In this document: one piece after another, positions 29,117 through 38,234 of the stretch
Layout of the letters: each line of letters opens with the position of its first letter
Position numbering within the stretch: position 1 is the first letter of the stretch
DNA from: Nitrospira sp.
Lineage (GTDB): Bacteria > Nitrospirota > Nitrospiria > Nitrospirales > Nitrospiraceae
Assembly: GCA_005116895.1 (NCBI GenBank)
Contig: SWDO01000021.1
Location: forward strand, 76,386-140,385
Reading direction: 5' to 3'
DNA: 64,000 bases
The notes under the pieces: model-generated
Seen by the model: only the letters and a program-made list of their open reading frames with translations
What the model was told of the DNA's origin: nothing
Database searches by the model: none
Made by a program: the position numbers and the translations under genes

Positions 29117-30444
29117 CGCTGAAGACTGCCCCCCACGTGCATATCGAAACCTTCGGCTGTCAGATGAACGAGTCTGACAGTGAGCTGGTCCGGTCGATGC
29201 TGAAGCAGGAAGGCTTTGCCTTTACAGAAGACCGCGAACAAGCCGACGTGGTGCTGGTCAATACCTGCGCCATCAGGGAGAATGCCCACAAGAAGATCTA
29301 TGCCCATCTTTCCGAACTCAGAGCGATCAAGAAGCAACGCTCACTCGTCGTCGGCGTCCTGGGTTGCATGGCTCAGAATTTAAAGAGTGAGCTGGCTGAA
29401 AAAGAACCCCTCATTGATGTCTTGGCTGGCCCAGACTCGTACCGACAATTGCCTCTGTTGCTGGCCAACGCGCTGGACGCCCAAGAACAGGGGCTCCGGA
29501 AGAAAGCCTTCGCCCTCGATCTGTCGGAGTATGAAACCTACGAAAGCATCATGCCGGACCGAAACGACGGCGTGAACGCCTGGATCACGGTGATGCGCGG
29601 CTGCGACAACTTCTGTTCTTTCTGTGTCGTCCCCTACACCAGAGGACGTGAGCGGTCACGTGATCCCGAATCGATTCTGCTCGAAGCGCGTGACGCCGCC
29701 GTGCGTGGATTCAAGCAGATCACGTTGCTTGGCCAAAACGTGAATTCCTATCGCCACGACGAATGGGACTTTGCCAAGCTCATCAGCGCCGTGGCGGACA
29801 CCGATGGTATCGAGCGCGTGCGATTTACCTCTCCACACCCCAAAGACTTTCCTCCGGCACTGATCGATACGATCGCGGCTCATCCCAAAATTTGCAAGCA
29901 TATCCATCTGCCTCTGCAGGCCGGAAGCGATCGCATTCTTGAGCTGATGGGGCGGAACTATACTGGAGCCGAGTATCTTGCGTTGGTTGATCGCATTCGA
30001 GCCATCATCCCCGATGTCGTCCTGACCACGGACATCATTTGCGGATTCTGCTCAGAAACCGACGCGGAGTTTCGCGATACCTGCAGGATCGTGGAACAAG
30101 CTCAGCTCGACTCAGCCTATACCTTCAAATATTCGGAGCGGAAACATACGATCGCGGCTCGGAAATACGCCGACGATGTACCGGACCAGGTGAAGGGCCT
30201 GCGGGTGTTGAAACTGGTCGAGATTCAACGGGCAATCACAGCAGCGCGCAATCGTCGATACATCGGCAAGGATGTGGAAATTTTAGTCGAAGGTGATGCC
30301 ACCCGTTCCCCGACACAAAGCATGGGGAAAACCGATGGCAACATCACGGTTGTATGGGAGAAAGGCACCGGTGATTTTTGGCCAGGCACTCTGATTACGA
30401 AACAGATCTTTGATGCCTCGGCTGCGACTCTCTATGGGGAGTGA
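29113..30444 (+). CDS. miaB: tRNA-2-methylthio-N6-dimethylallyladenosine synthase MiaB
   Basis: 443 residues. UPF0004 cysteines lie in GCQMNESDSE, NTCAIRENA and GCMAQ; the radical-SAM motif is CDNFCSFCVVPYTRGRERSR; the C-terminal TRAM domain (about 375-440) binds tRNA. It methylthiolates i6A37 in tRNAs reading UNN codons. Co-transcribed with mtaB through an ATGA overlap, which places both 2-methylthio modifications of position 37 in one transcript. Confidence 0.97.
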   Translation: MTLKTAPHVHIETFGCQMNESDSELVRSMLKQEGFAFTEDREQADVVLVNTCAIRENAHKKIYAHLSELRAIKKQRSLVVGVLGCMAQNLKSELAEKEPLIDVLAGPDSYRQLPLLLANALDAQEQGLRKKAFALDLSEYETYESIMPDRNDGVNAWITVMRGCDNFCSFCVVPYTRGRERSRDPESILLEARDAAVRGFKQITLLGQNVNSYRHDEWDFAKLISAVADTDGIERVRFTSPHPKDFPPALIDTIAAHPKICKHIHLPLQAGSDRILELMGRNYTGAEYLALVDRIRAIIPDVVLTTDIICGFCSETDAEFRDTCRIVEQAQLDSAYTFKYSERKHTIAARKYADDVPDQVKGLRVLKLVEIQRAITAARNRRYIGKDVEILVEGDATRSPTQSMGKTDGNITVVWEKGTGDFWPGTLITKQIFDASAATLYGE

Positions 30445-30887
30445 GATCCCAGCCTTGTAGGCAGTTCGTATTGGAGGCATTGACAATCGCACCCGTTGGA
30501 ACAATTCTGCACACCTCATGGTAGAAAGGAACATTTTTTTGACCGGCTCGCTCGGCCACATCCAGACTATTTCGTCGATCATTCTTTCCCTGTATTCGCT
30601 CCCATGTAACCTCGTTGATGACCAAGCCCACCCCCAATCGTCCGAAGCTTCTTCCTCCACGTGATCAATCCTTCGCCGCTAACCTCATGATTATAAAGGA
30701 ACCGTCTTAAGTCTCTCTTCTAGAGTGCGCTCACCATTCTTGATCTTCGGATGCTGATCTCTAGTAAGAATCTCTCCACCTTCCCTTGACCAACGATACA
30801 ACCTGTCACTTCAAAAATGAGAAGGCATGGACCTTGCTCAAATTTCGGCGTCCACCTGTTCAGCAACCAGAGCCTTTGCCTCTCGCT
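30445..30887. other. 443-base stretch without an assignable gene
   Basis: No intact gene. On the minus strand a frame from 30828 to 30691 reads as plausible protein (DRLYRWSREGG, later TLEERLKTVPL, then stop) but is broken by a TGA at 30813-30811 and lacks a good start. It may be a decayed gene end. No terminator hairpin is evident after miaB. Confidence 0.35.
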
Positions 30888-31025
30888 ATGAAGTCCGCCG
30901 ACTCCGATTCAACACCTAATCCCAACCCATCTGATTCCCGTGTCACACTCGAAACAATCATTTCGGTTGGGGTAGTCGGCTGGCTGGTAATCGGCATAGT
31001 ACTCATGGGTCTAGGTGTATGGTAG
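30888..31025 (+). CDS. putative 45-residue single-pass membrane protein
   Basis: A polar Ser/Asp/Pro/Asn-rich N-terminus (about 22 residues) followed by one membrane helix (about 25-43, VGVVGWLVIGIVLMGLGVW). No clear ribosome-binding site before the ATG. The frame extends 34 codons upstream to 30786 with less convincing sequence. It lies about 90 bases before the lipoprotein gene and might share its transcript. Function unknown. Confidence 0.4.
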   Translation: MKSADSDSTPNPNPSDSRVTLETIISVGVVGWLVIGIVLMGLGVW

Positions 31026-31117
31026 TTCGGTATAAGAACCATGGTCAAATTCCGAACTTTCGCGATAGCGGCCACCCGGCCTCCTCGGCCACAAGACCAC
31101 AGATGAGGAGATCCCCT

Positions 31118-32131
31118 ATGCATATCCCTTTCAATGTCGGCAGTTCTCACTATGTCGGCGTCTTGATGTCCGTCAGCCTGATCGTAACCGGGTGCTCCAT
31201 GTTTTCCGGAGAGGCAAAGCTTCACAAAAATGCCAAAGGATCCGTCTATCTCAAGGAAATCGCCGATTGGTCATTTTCAGCCGACCATCCTGCCACCATC
31301 GACCAAATGACCATGCTAAAAGTAGTCAAAGGCGTTGTGACCGACGACGTTCTGAAAATGTCAGGCAACATGCCCGCCAGTGGCAGCAAGCCGATGAGAG
31401 TATTCAGCGATGAAGACGCCGAGTTTCTTGCTCCCCTGCTAGCCCAAGGCTTATCGCAAGCGAAACCTGAGCAGATTGTCGGTTTCAAGGTGTCTCCATC
31501 GGCAGGGTCAGGCACTGAACCCACAGCGGGCACCCTCTATGTCCACAAAGAATCAATCCATTTGACAATCGCTTCTACGCAAAACCGAAAGGCCTCGGGA
31601 TTCACTCCTCGTTCTACTGCGCATCTTGAAAAAGCTCCTTCCTTTGTCGCTCTGGGAAGTGACGCTATGACGATGGTCATCGACTACCAGACCCTCGCCA
31701 AAGCAGCGATGCCTGGTTCGATTCAGGCAGCAGGGTCACCGAAACCTATCCCTGCTTCTACAGCAAAGGCTGCGCCGATGGTACCAGCCGCTGCGCCGAC
31801 ACTCGACCCATTGGTCACGGAAGCAGCATCGCCACAGGAGGCTTCCGCCTTGCTAGACCCTCAAGAGTTTCCGGCTCATAGCCGGACAGACTCAGGAATT
31901 CCTCAATTGAGTACCGATGAACTATTCAACAAGAAGCTGGATGAGCTCCGTGAAGTGCGAGAAGCTAACAAACGCAAAGATTCAGAAATCGCAATGCTGA
32001 AGAAGGAAACAATGTGGATGAAACAAGAACTCCGTCAACGGACGGAAGAAGTGAAAGCTATGAAAACCAGCAAATCAGCGGCTCGCTCAGTCCCGAAAAA
32101 GAAATCGGCGGAAGCGTATCAGACTCGGTAA
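31118..32131 (+). CDS. lipoprotein paralogous to the 6483 SHOCT protein, with C-terminal coiled coil
   Basis: 337 residues. GAGGAG stands about seven bases before the ATG at 31118. A signal peptide ends in the lipobox VTGC (Cys about 27). The central part (about 100-190) aligns with the SHOCT protein at 6483-7346: F-x-x-E, LxxxL, QAKP-x-x-x-VxF, then a strand ending in HLxxA. Instead of SHOCT, the C-terminus (about 265-337) is a charged coiled coil ending in a Lys-rich tail, reached through a Pro/Ala linker. Function unknown; an envelope lipoprotein is inferred. Confidence 0.78.
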   Translation: MHIPFNVGSSHYVGVLMSVSLIVTGCSMFSGEAKLHKNAKGSVYLKEIADWSFSADHPATIDQMTMLKVVKGVVTDDVLKMSGNMPASGSKPMRVFSDEDAEFLAPLLAQGLSQAKPEQIVGFKVSPSAGSGTEPTAGTLYVHKESIHLTIASTQNRKASGFTPRSTAHLEKAPSFVALGSDAMTMVIDYQTLAKAAMPGSIQAAGSPKPIPASTAKAAPMVPAAAPTLDPLVTEAASPQEASALLDPQEFPAHSRTDSGIPQLSTDELFNKKLDELREVREANKRKDSEIAMLKKETMWMKQELRQRTEEVKAMKTSKSAARSVPKKKSAEAYQTR

Positions 32132-32144
32132 TCAACTGATCGAT

Positions 32145-32861
32145 CTAATCAACGTCGCAGAGCTCAGGCTGCAGCAGAACAACCTCACTGGACAGAGGCT
32201 GACGAAAGTTCATGCGGCAGTAGCAGGCATACGTCACATAGGTATCTTGCAGACAGTACTGCGCAAGCTCACGACCCTGCCTTTTCTCCCACATTTCAGC
32301 GACTTGTTCCCCACTACCCGACTTCGTTTCGACCTGTAATGCTCTAGCCAGGACGTCGAGCTTGACCCACCCCCTCGTATCCCAATTACTCCAGATGGCC
32401 ATCGTGTCATAGACCGGTTCGGTACGGAACTTCGCAAGGTTGATATCGAGGCTGGGTTTCACTTGATTGATGATCGACCGCTTTTTGATGAAGGGCAGAT
32501 CAAAGCCAAGTCCGTTGTGTGTGATGAATAAGGCAGGGCGGTCTTGGGCTAATCTTGCCCAGAATTGGCGGAGCAGCTCGCGTTCGTCCCCCCCGAACCA
32601 AGCGATGGCGCTGCGAGCTTCCATCTGGTCGGAAAACTCCAGCAGGCCGATACAGACGATGCGGCTGAACGTCCCATCGAACGCCGACTTGGCGTACAGC
32701 TCATCCTCTGCGTGCCGGCGATCTTCTGCCGCACCTGCGGCAAAGAGGTCATACCCCTTATCCGCTTGGGGGGATTCACTGCTCATCGGCGTCTTCCCCG
32801 CCAAACGTGCCCATTCTTCACGAGGAGCTTGGACGGTTTCGATATCAAGCACCACCCTCAT
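32145..32861 (-). CDS. PolB-type 3'-5' exonuclease (predicted DnaQ-like)
   Basis: 238 residues, a standalone exonuclease domain of the family-B polymerase type. Exo I reads VLDIETV (Asp, Glu), Exo II FITHNGLGFDLPFI (Asp), Exo III has a late Asp in YCLQDTYVTY. It should degrade single-stranded or mismatched 3' ends in the cytosol. Its start overlaps the Nudix gene by 4 bases, and mutY lies upstream, so the three genes probably form a repair operon. Confidence 0.85.
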   Translation of the reverse strand: MRVVLDIETVQAPREEWARLAGKTPMSSESPQADKGYDLFAAGAAEDRRHAEDELYAKSAFDGTFSRIVCIGLLEFSDQMEARSAIAWFGGDERELLRQFWARLAQDRPALFITHNGLGFDLPFIKKRSIINQVKPSLDINLAKFRTEPVYDTMAIWSNWDTRGWVKLDVLARALQVETKSGSGEQVAEMWEKRQGRELAQYCLQDTYVTYACYCRMNFRQPLSSEVVLLQPELCDVD

Positions 32862-33262
32862 CGTGAAACTCCGAACGCATCACGCCGCAAGGCTTCGATC
32901 ACCGCGTAGTCTGCCGGCGGAAACGTAAACTGCGTGAGATCTTCAGGATAGACCCAGCGGATTTCTTCACAACCGATAGGCAGGGGTTTCCCCTGTTCAA
33001 TAGCACATCGAAAAAAATGCAACTCGATAATTTGATCCAGATAGTCGTGCCGAATGACCCGATACGGAATAGGTTGGTCAATGCGAACACTCAGCTCTTC
33101 AAACAGCTCTCGTTGCAAACACTCCGTGAGCGATTCGCCCATTTCCCGTTTGCCTCCAGGGAACTCCCAGAAACCCGCCAAGTGGGCACCAGGCTTTCGA
33201 CGGGCGATTAAATAGCGACCGTCACGGCGGATGAGCCCTGCCGCCACTTCAATGACTTGCAT
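32858..33262 (-). CDS. mutT: MutT-like Nudix hydrolase (8-oxo-dGTP diphosphatase)
   Basis: 134 residues with a complete Nudix box (GGKREMGESLTECLQRELFEEL) and the upstream FWEFPGG of MutT proteins that cleanse 8-oxo-dGTP. The ATG at 33262 has AGGAG at good distance; an eight-residue upstream extension is unlikely. Thirteen bases follow the mutY stop and 4 bases overlap the exonuclease. Substrate assignment rests on the mutY neighbour and MutT-like sequence. Confidence 0.87.
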   Translation of the reverse strand: MQVIEVAAGLIRRDGRYLIARRKPGAHLAGFWEFPGGKREMGESLTECLQRELFEELSVRIDQPIPYRVIRHDYLDQIIELHFFRCAIEQGKPLPIGCEEIRWVYPEDLTQFTFPPADYAVIEALRRDAFGVSR

Positions 33263-33275
33263 GATCACTCCTAAA

Positions 33276-33989
33276 TTACCGTTCACGCGTCGCCGGGCGG
33301 AACGGATATGTCTTACAGAACGACTTCATCGGACACAGGAGACAATAGGGATCACGAGCCGTGCATACCATCGCTCCGAAGTCCATAATCGCCTGATTAA
33401 AGTCATACCCTTTCCCACGCGGGATCAAGGTTTCGGACAATTCCCATAGCATCGTCTTCTGTACCTTAGGATCACCTTCAGCGACAAACACCCTGTGCAA
33501 GACACGGATCACGTTCGTGTCTAGAATGGGCGCATCTTCATTGAACGCGAAGGAGCGAATTGCCCCCGCAGTATACCGCCCGATCCCTTTGAATGAGAGC
33601 AACTCCTCAGCATCGTTGGGGAGTTTTCCCCCATACCGTTCCACCGTTTCACAGGCGATCCCGTGCAGTCGTTCCGGGCGAATGTTGTACCCAAGGGGAT
33701 ACCAGGTCTTCCTGACATCGGCGACCGGAGCCTCTGCCAAGTCTTCGAAGCTCGGATAACGTTTCAAAAACTCGTGGTACTTAGGGATCACCCGATCAAC
33801 TTGGGTCTGCTGAAGCATCACCTCTGAGACGAGGATATGATACGGGTCTGAGGTTTTCCGCCAGGGTAAATCCCGGCCATGTTCCCTATACCACTTCAGA
33901 AGCCTCAGTTGAAATCGACGCTTAGTAGAACGCTCGGGGAGAACGGACTTGCCAGGTTGTTTCTTGTTGGAGGGACGTCTCGTAGGCAT
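33276..33989 (-). CDS. mutY: short MutY-like adenine DNA glycosylase
   Basis: 237 residues, only the catalytic HhH-GPD and 4Fe-4S domains. LPWRKTSDPYHILVSEVMLQQTQ carries the catalytic Glu. GIGRYTAGAI is the helix-hairpin-helix, ILDTNVIRV has the catalytic Asp, and C-x6-C-x2-C-x5-C (CTARDPYCLLCPMKSFC) holds the cluster. The C-terminal Nudix-like domain of E. coli MutY (about 350 residues), which reads 8-oxoG, is absent. LGYNIRPERL resembles the short archaeal mismatch glycosylases as much as MutY, so substrate (A opposite 8-oxoG, or T/U mismatches) is not certain. The start at 33989 is chosen by an AGGA ribosome-binding site. Confidence 0.85.
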   Translation of the reverse strand: MPTRRPSNKKQPGKSVLPERSTKRRFQLRLLKWYREHGRDLPWRKTSDPYHILVSEVMLQQTQVDRVIPKYHEFLKRYPSFEDLAEAPVADVRKTWYPLGYNIRPERLHGIACETVERYGGKLPNDAEELLSFKGIGRYTAGAIRSFAFNEDAPILDTNVIRVLHRVFVAEGDPKVQKTMLWELSETLIPRGKGYDFNQAIMDFGAMVCTARDPYCLLCPMKSFCKTYPFRPATRER

Positions 33990-34105
33990 ATATGAAGTCC
34001 TATAGCCGCAGTCTCTCGACCGCGCCATTGTAGGAGTCCACTTCCTCCAAAATCAAATGCGCCGATCACCTACTGAAGTGAAAGAACGTTTAGAAAATGG
34101 CGTCG

Positions 34106-35020
34106 TTACTGCTGGAGGTCGGAGGGGGTTGAAACAGCATAGACCTTGAGATGGGGTTCAGTCTGAAAACTTGCCTGGGCCTGCCGAGCTGCCGTCTCGT
34201 CACGAAACACACCAAAGACCGTGGCCCCACTCCCCGACAATAACGCAGCCTCGGCCCCTTCAGCGAACAGTTTCCGCTTGATTCTGTGAAGTGCTGGATG
34301 GGTCTTGAACACTGCGGTTTCAAAATCGTTTTCAGCCACCTGAAGCACACTCTCCCATGAGAGCGCAGAAGTTTTCCCCAGCGCCGCGTGGGCCTCCGAA
34401 AGCGGCCGCACCTCCGTTCGGCTTATGGAAAGCTGCTGATACGCCCACTTTGTTTCGACCGGAAACCCTGGATTCACCAGGACCACCCATCGGCTCCCCT
34501 TGAGTTGCACGGGGTCCACCTTCTCACCCCTCCCTTCCACAATTGCGGAAGGAGCGAAAAAGAAGAATGGGACGTCGCTTCCAAGTGCTTGGCCAACGTG
34601 AGCCATCTTCTCCATCGACCACCCTAAATTCAACAGCTGGTTCAGCCCGATAATCGTCGCAGCCGCATCACTACTCCCGCCTCCCAACCCGGCTCCCATC
34701 GGAATTCGCTTTGCGAGCACCAGATCCAATCCAATGACTCGTCCACTATGCTCAAGTACCGCCGCTGCGGCACGATAGACCAGGTTGGAAGAGTCTGTCT
34801 TCAACGAAGAGTCATCGCATTGCAAGGCGATGGACGAATGTTTGTCGCTGAGGGAGATCGAAAGCTCGTCCTCCAACTGCACACTCTGCATCAGCGACCA
34901 GAGATTATGATACCCATCTGGCCGACGGTCGAGAATGCGGAGCACGAGATTGATTTTTGCGGGGGCGAAAACGGTAAGAGACGTGGATAAGACGGTCGAT
35001 CGGGAAGATGGATTAGTCAC
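34106..35020 (-). CDS. ispE: 4-diphosphocytidyl-2-C-methyl-D-erythritol kinase
   Basis: 304-residue GHMP kinase of the MEP isoprenoid pathway. FAPAKINLVLRI is motif 1 (catalytic Lys), PMGAGLGGGSSDAAA the ATP-binding glycine-rich loop, and LLSGSGATVFGVF motif 3. Its start overlaps the end of the response-regulator gene by 8 bases, so it is translated from the two-component operon. In many bacteria ispE sits directly before prs; here they are about 28 kb apart. Confidence 0.96.
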   Translation of the reverse strand: MTNPSSRSTVLSTSLTVFAPAKINLVLRILDRRPDGYHNLWSLMQSVQLEDELSISLSDKHSSIALQCDDSSLKTDSSNLVYRAAAAVLEHSGRVIGLDLVLAKRIPMGAGLGGGSSDAAATIIGLNQLLNLGWSMEKMAHVGQALGSDVPFFFFAPSAIVEGRGEKVDPVQLKGSRWVVLVNPGFPVETKWAYQQLSISRTEVRPLSEAHAALGKTSALSWESVLQVAENDFETAVFKTHPALHRIKRKLFAEGAEAALLSGSGATVFGVFRDETAARQAQASFQTEPHLKVYAVSTPSDLQQ

Positions 35021-36398
35021 GACCTCCTTTTATAGCATACTTCTCCAGGCGATACCGAAATGATCTGGTGTTCAGACGGAGCATGCGCGCGGCTTTCTTT
35101 TTGACCCATTTTGATCGCTCAAGTGCCTTCAGCAACAAATCCTTTTCGATGCCGTTGATGAGCCCCTCAAGATCCAGCCCCTCGTCAGTCAGATCCATCG
35201 GCATCGCCGTGTGCTGCGACTGCGTCGCAGGTCGATGAAGCCATCCATGCACCTCAGCGTCGGTCACAAGCTCTGCTGTTGCAAATGCAACGACCCGTTC
35301 GATCAGATTCTCCAACTCACGAACGTTGCCACGCCATTCATGACTCAGCAATACATGCATGGCTTCCTGGCTAATCACAGGCTTGGGCTTGCCGCTTTCT
35401 TTTGAAAACCGTTCCAGAAAGTGATTGACCAGTAACGGAATATCACCGGTACGCATGCGCAAGGGTGGAAGCCGTATAGGGATCACGTCCAACCGATAGT
35501 AGAGGTCTTCTCGGAACGAACCATCCGCAACCGCTTTCTCAAGATCTTTGTTAGTGGCGGCTACCACACGCACATCGACCTTGACGTCGTGATTGCCACC
35601 GACCCGTCTAAATTCTCGCTCCTGAATCACGCGCAGAAGCTTGACCTGAATGGTAGGAGTCGTATCACCGATCTCATCGAGAAAGATGGTCCCTCCATCA
35701 GCCACCTCGAATAATCCGGCTTTGTTGGCAATAGCCCCTGTAAACGAACCCTTCATGTGGCCGAACAGTTCACTCTCCAACAGCGTCTCAGGTACGGCAC
35801 TGCAGTTAACCGCCACAAACGGCATGACGCTTCTGGCGCTGTTGTAGTGAATCGCACGCGCGACCAACTCTTTTCCTGTTCCACTTTCGCCGCAGATCAA
35901 GACATTGCTTTTCGAGTCAGCAACTTTCCGCACGACATCGAACACCTTCTGCATCGCCTCGCTCTGGCCGATGAGCTGCGCGAATGACGACTGACTGGCC
36001 ATCTCCCGCTTGAGGAGCATGTTCTCGGTTGTGAGACGCCGTTTTTCCAGCGCATTCCGGATGATCAGCTGAACTTCATCGACCTGGAATGGCTTGGTCA
36101 GATAATCGTACGCGCCTTGCTTCATAGCCTCGACGGCGGAATCCGCGCTGGCAAAGGCCGTGATGATCAGCACGACTGTTTCCGGTGAGGCAGACTTGAC
36201 GGCCTTCAGAACCTCCATGCCGTCGATCTTCGGCATCCTCAAATCGGTGATGACCAGATCAAAGATTTCTTTATTCAGAAGCTCAATGGCTTCTTCTCCG
36301 TCCATGGCGCTGGTCACGGCATACCCAGCCCGTTTGAGCATGATGCTCAATACGTCGCGCAAGCTTTGTTCGTCATCGACGACTAGGATCTTTTCCAC
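35013..36398 (-). CDS. sigma-54-dependent response regulator, NtrC/PilR family
   Basis: 461 residues: receiver domain with phospho-acceptor D52 and conserved K102; AAA+ domain with Walker A GESGTGKE (170-177), the sigma-54-contacting GSFTGA loop (217-222; Ser replaces the usual Ala) and Walker [12 protein letters not shown]-terminal Fis-type helix-turn-helix (about 420-461). It activates sigma-54 promoters when phosphorylated by the kinase that overlaps it by 16 bases. Proximity to pilC and PilS-like partner domains suggests PilR, by inference. Confidence 0.93.
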   Translation of the reverse strand: MEKILVVDDEQSLRDVLSIMLKRAGYAVTSAMDGEEAIELLNKEIFDLVITDLRMPKIDGMEVLKAVKSASPETVVLIITAFASADSAVEAMKQGAYDYLTKPFQVDEVQLIIRNALEKRRLTTENMLLKREMASQSSFAQLIGQSEAMQKVFDVVRKVADSKSNVLICGESGTGKELVARAIHYNSARSVMPFVAVNCSAVPETLLESELFGHMKGSFTGAIANKAGLFEVADGGTIFLDEIGDTTPTIQVKLLRVIQEREFRRVGGNHDVKVDVRVVAATNKDLEKAVADGSFREDLYYRLDVIPIRLPPLRMRTGDIPLLVNHFLERFSKESGKPKPVISQEAMHVLLSHEWRGNVRELENLIERVVAFATAELVTDAEVHGWLHRPATQSQHTAMPMDLTDEGLDLEGLINGIEKDLLLKALERSKWVKKKAARMLRLNTRSFRYRLEKYAIKGGRD

Positions 36399-38077
36399 GG
36401 CTCTCTACCTTCGTGCCAGAGTCGTACTCCTGAATCCGCCGTACAAGGCAAGCAAACGCCAAATCGTGTTCCGTGCCCTTCCTGGCTTTCCACTTTGATC
36501 CACCCTCCGTGAAGATCGACGATGCGATGGACTGCTGCCAACCCCAACCCAGAGCCTCGCTTTTTGGTAGTGAAAAACGGAAGGAATATTTTGCCGAGAT
36601 TGTTCTTCGGGATGCCTTCTCCGGTATCATGAAATGAGATCTCTACCACCTCAGCCTTTCGCCCGCCGACATCAACCTTTCTACCCCCCGTCGCGATCGT
36701 CAGTTGCCCACCTTTCGGCATGGCATCGAAAGCATTCACCGCCAGGTTCCAGAACACTTGTTTCATTTGATCCTGATCCACTTGCGCGGGCAATGCCCCG
36801 GTGCACGGTGTCGCCGCGATGGTGATATTCGTTCTGCTTCGTGCTTCATGTTGTACCAGATCAAGAGTCTCAGCAAGGACTTTGTTTAAATCGTACTCTG
36901 CTAAATTTAGCGCTGGCGGCCTGGCATACTGAAGAAACTCTGTGATGATCGTATCTAGCCGTGTCGCTTCCCGAACTGCAATTTCCATCAAGCGCTGGCT
37001 GGTTTCATCGGCCAGGAGATCCTTTCGTAGCATTTGCATCGCTCCAGCCAGTGCACCCAAGGGATTCCTAATTTCGTGGGCCATTCCCGCCGACATCTCC
37101 CCGAGGCTGGCCAACCACTCCTTCCGCTGCATTTCTTCTTCGAGATCACGGATCTGAGTGAGATCTTTGAACACGCCAACCAGTCCCGTTTGCTCTCCAC
37201 GCTCATGCAAAGGCGCGAGTGTCATGCCGAGAATCAACCGATTGCCATCGGATCGTTTACACTCCACTTCGAACCGCATGTTGGAGAACACATCTTGCGC
37301 GAGATCGTCATCGTGCTGACTGGGATGCCAGTTAAACACTTCCCGCCAGGGACGCCCCTGTACTTGCGCAAAGCTATAACCCGTGGCTTCCTGCGCCGCG
37401 GGGTTGAAGGAAGTAATCCGACCCTTCTCTTCGGTCGTAAAGACGCCGCTGCTGATACTGTGAACGATATTCTCATGGAATGCTTGAAGGCGGCTCAGGC
37501 CCTGTTCTTTTTCACGAAGCGATTGATCTACCAGCCGAAGCTGATCCGCAAGGGCGCCGCTTAAGAAGCCGACGACGAGGAACGCCAGACCGTAGACACC
37601 GAACGCATGGAGTGTTTCAGCGGCACTGAGGTCAGCATGAGGCAACCATCCCCAGACTTCAGCAAGGCCGTAGAGCTGCACATTCGTGAGAATCCCAAAC
37701 AGGATGATGCAGAGGCTGGCCGTCAAAAGGCCCACCCGGCGACGCGGGACCAAACTTGCGACCGTCACACTGATCACATAGAGCACTGCGAACGGACTTT
37801 CGATTCCGCCCGTCCTGGCAATCAAGACCGTCTCCAGTAAAAAGTCGACGGCAATCTGAGCCCAGGCAAACTGCACAAGCACTTGAGGAGTAGTCAGTAG
37901 CCGGAAAATGAACGCGTAAAGAATCGTGACCGCATAGGTGAAGATGATCAGGGCATAGAACGTTTCAACCCGTTCGCCCTTGGTGACCTGAAAGGCGAGG
38001 GAAAGCCCTAACAGGACGGTGACGATAACGACTCGCCACCCCATTAACCGGTAGATTCTTGTTTTGATATCGCCCAT
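36383..38077 (-). CDS. membrane PAS-domain sensor histidine kinase, PilS-like
   Basis: 564 residues. About six membrane helices (1-190) are followed by a coiled linker, a PAS domain (about 210-320, SGVFTTEEKGRITSFN), the H-box MAHEIRNPLGALAG with the phospho-acceptor His, and the HATPase domain with N, G1 (DTGEGIP) and G2 (GSGLGLA) boxes. The multi-helix sensor plus PAS matches PilS. The ATG at 38077 is preferred over a GTG three codons earlier. It overlaps its cognate regulator. Confidence 0.92.
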   Translation of the reverse strand: MGDIKTRIYRLMGWRVVIVTVLLGLSLAFQVTKGERVETFYALIIFTYAVTILYAFIFRLLTTPQVLVQFAWAQIAVDFLLETVLIARTGGIESPFAVLYVISVTVASLVPRRRVGLLTASLCIILFGILTNVQLYGLAEVWGWLPHADLSAAETLHAFGVYGLAFLVVGFLSGALADQLRLVDQSLREKEQGLSRLQAFHENIVHSISSGVFTTEEKGRITSFNPAAQEATGYSFAQVQGRPWREVFNWHPSQHDDDLAQDVFSNMRFEVECKRSDGNRLILGMTLAPLHERGEQTGLVGVFKDLTQIRDLEEEMQRKEWLASLGEMSAGMAHEIRNPLGALAGAMQMLRKDLLADETSQRLMEIAVREATRLDTIITEFLQYARPPALNLAEYDLNKVLAETLDLVQHEARSRTNITIAATPCTGALPAQVDQDQMKQVFWNLAVNAFDAMPKGGQLTIATGGRKVDVGGRKAEVVEISFHDTGEGIPKNNLGKIFLPFFTTKKRGSGLGLAAVHRIVDLHGGWIKVESQEGHGTRFGVCLPCTADSGVRLWHEGREPWKRS

Positions 38078-38234
38078 GGGCCCCACCCGCCGTCATGACG
38101 TGATTAGACCCATACTCATGTTCATCGAGAAATGTGGTGCCGAGATGACATCGAGGTAGGGTCTATTCAGCTCCTAACGATCAGAGTCAGCCTTCTCCAA
38201 TGAATATATTCCTGCGAAACAAGCGCATCCGTGT

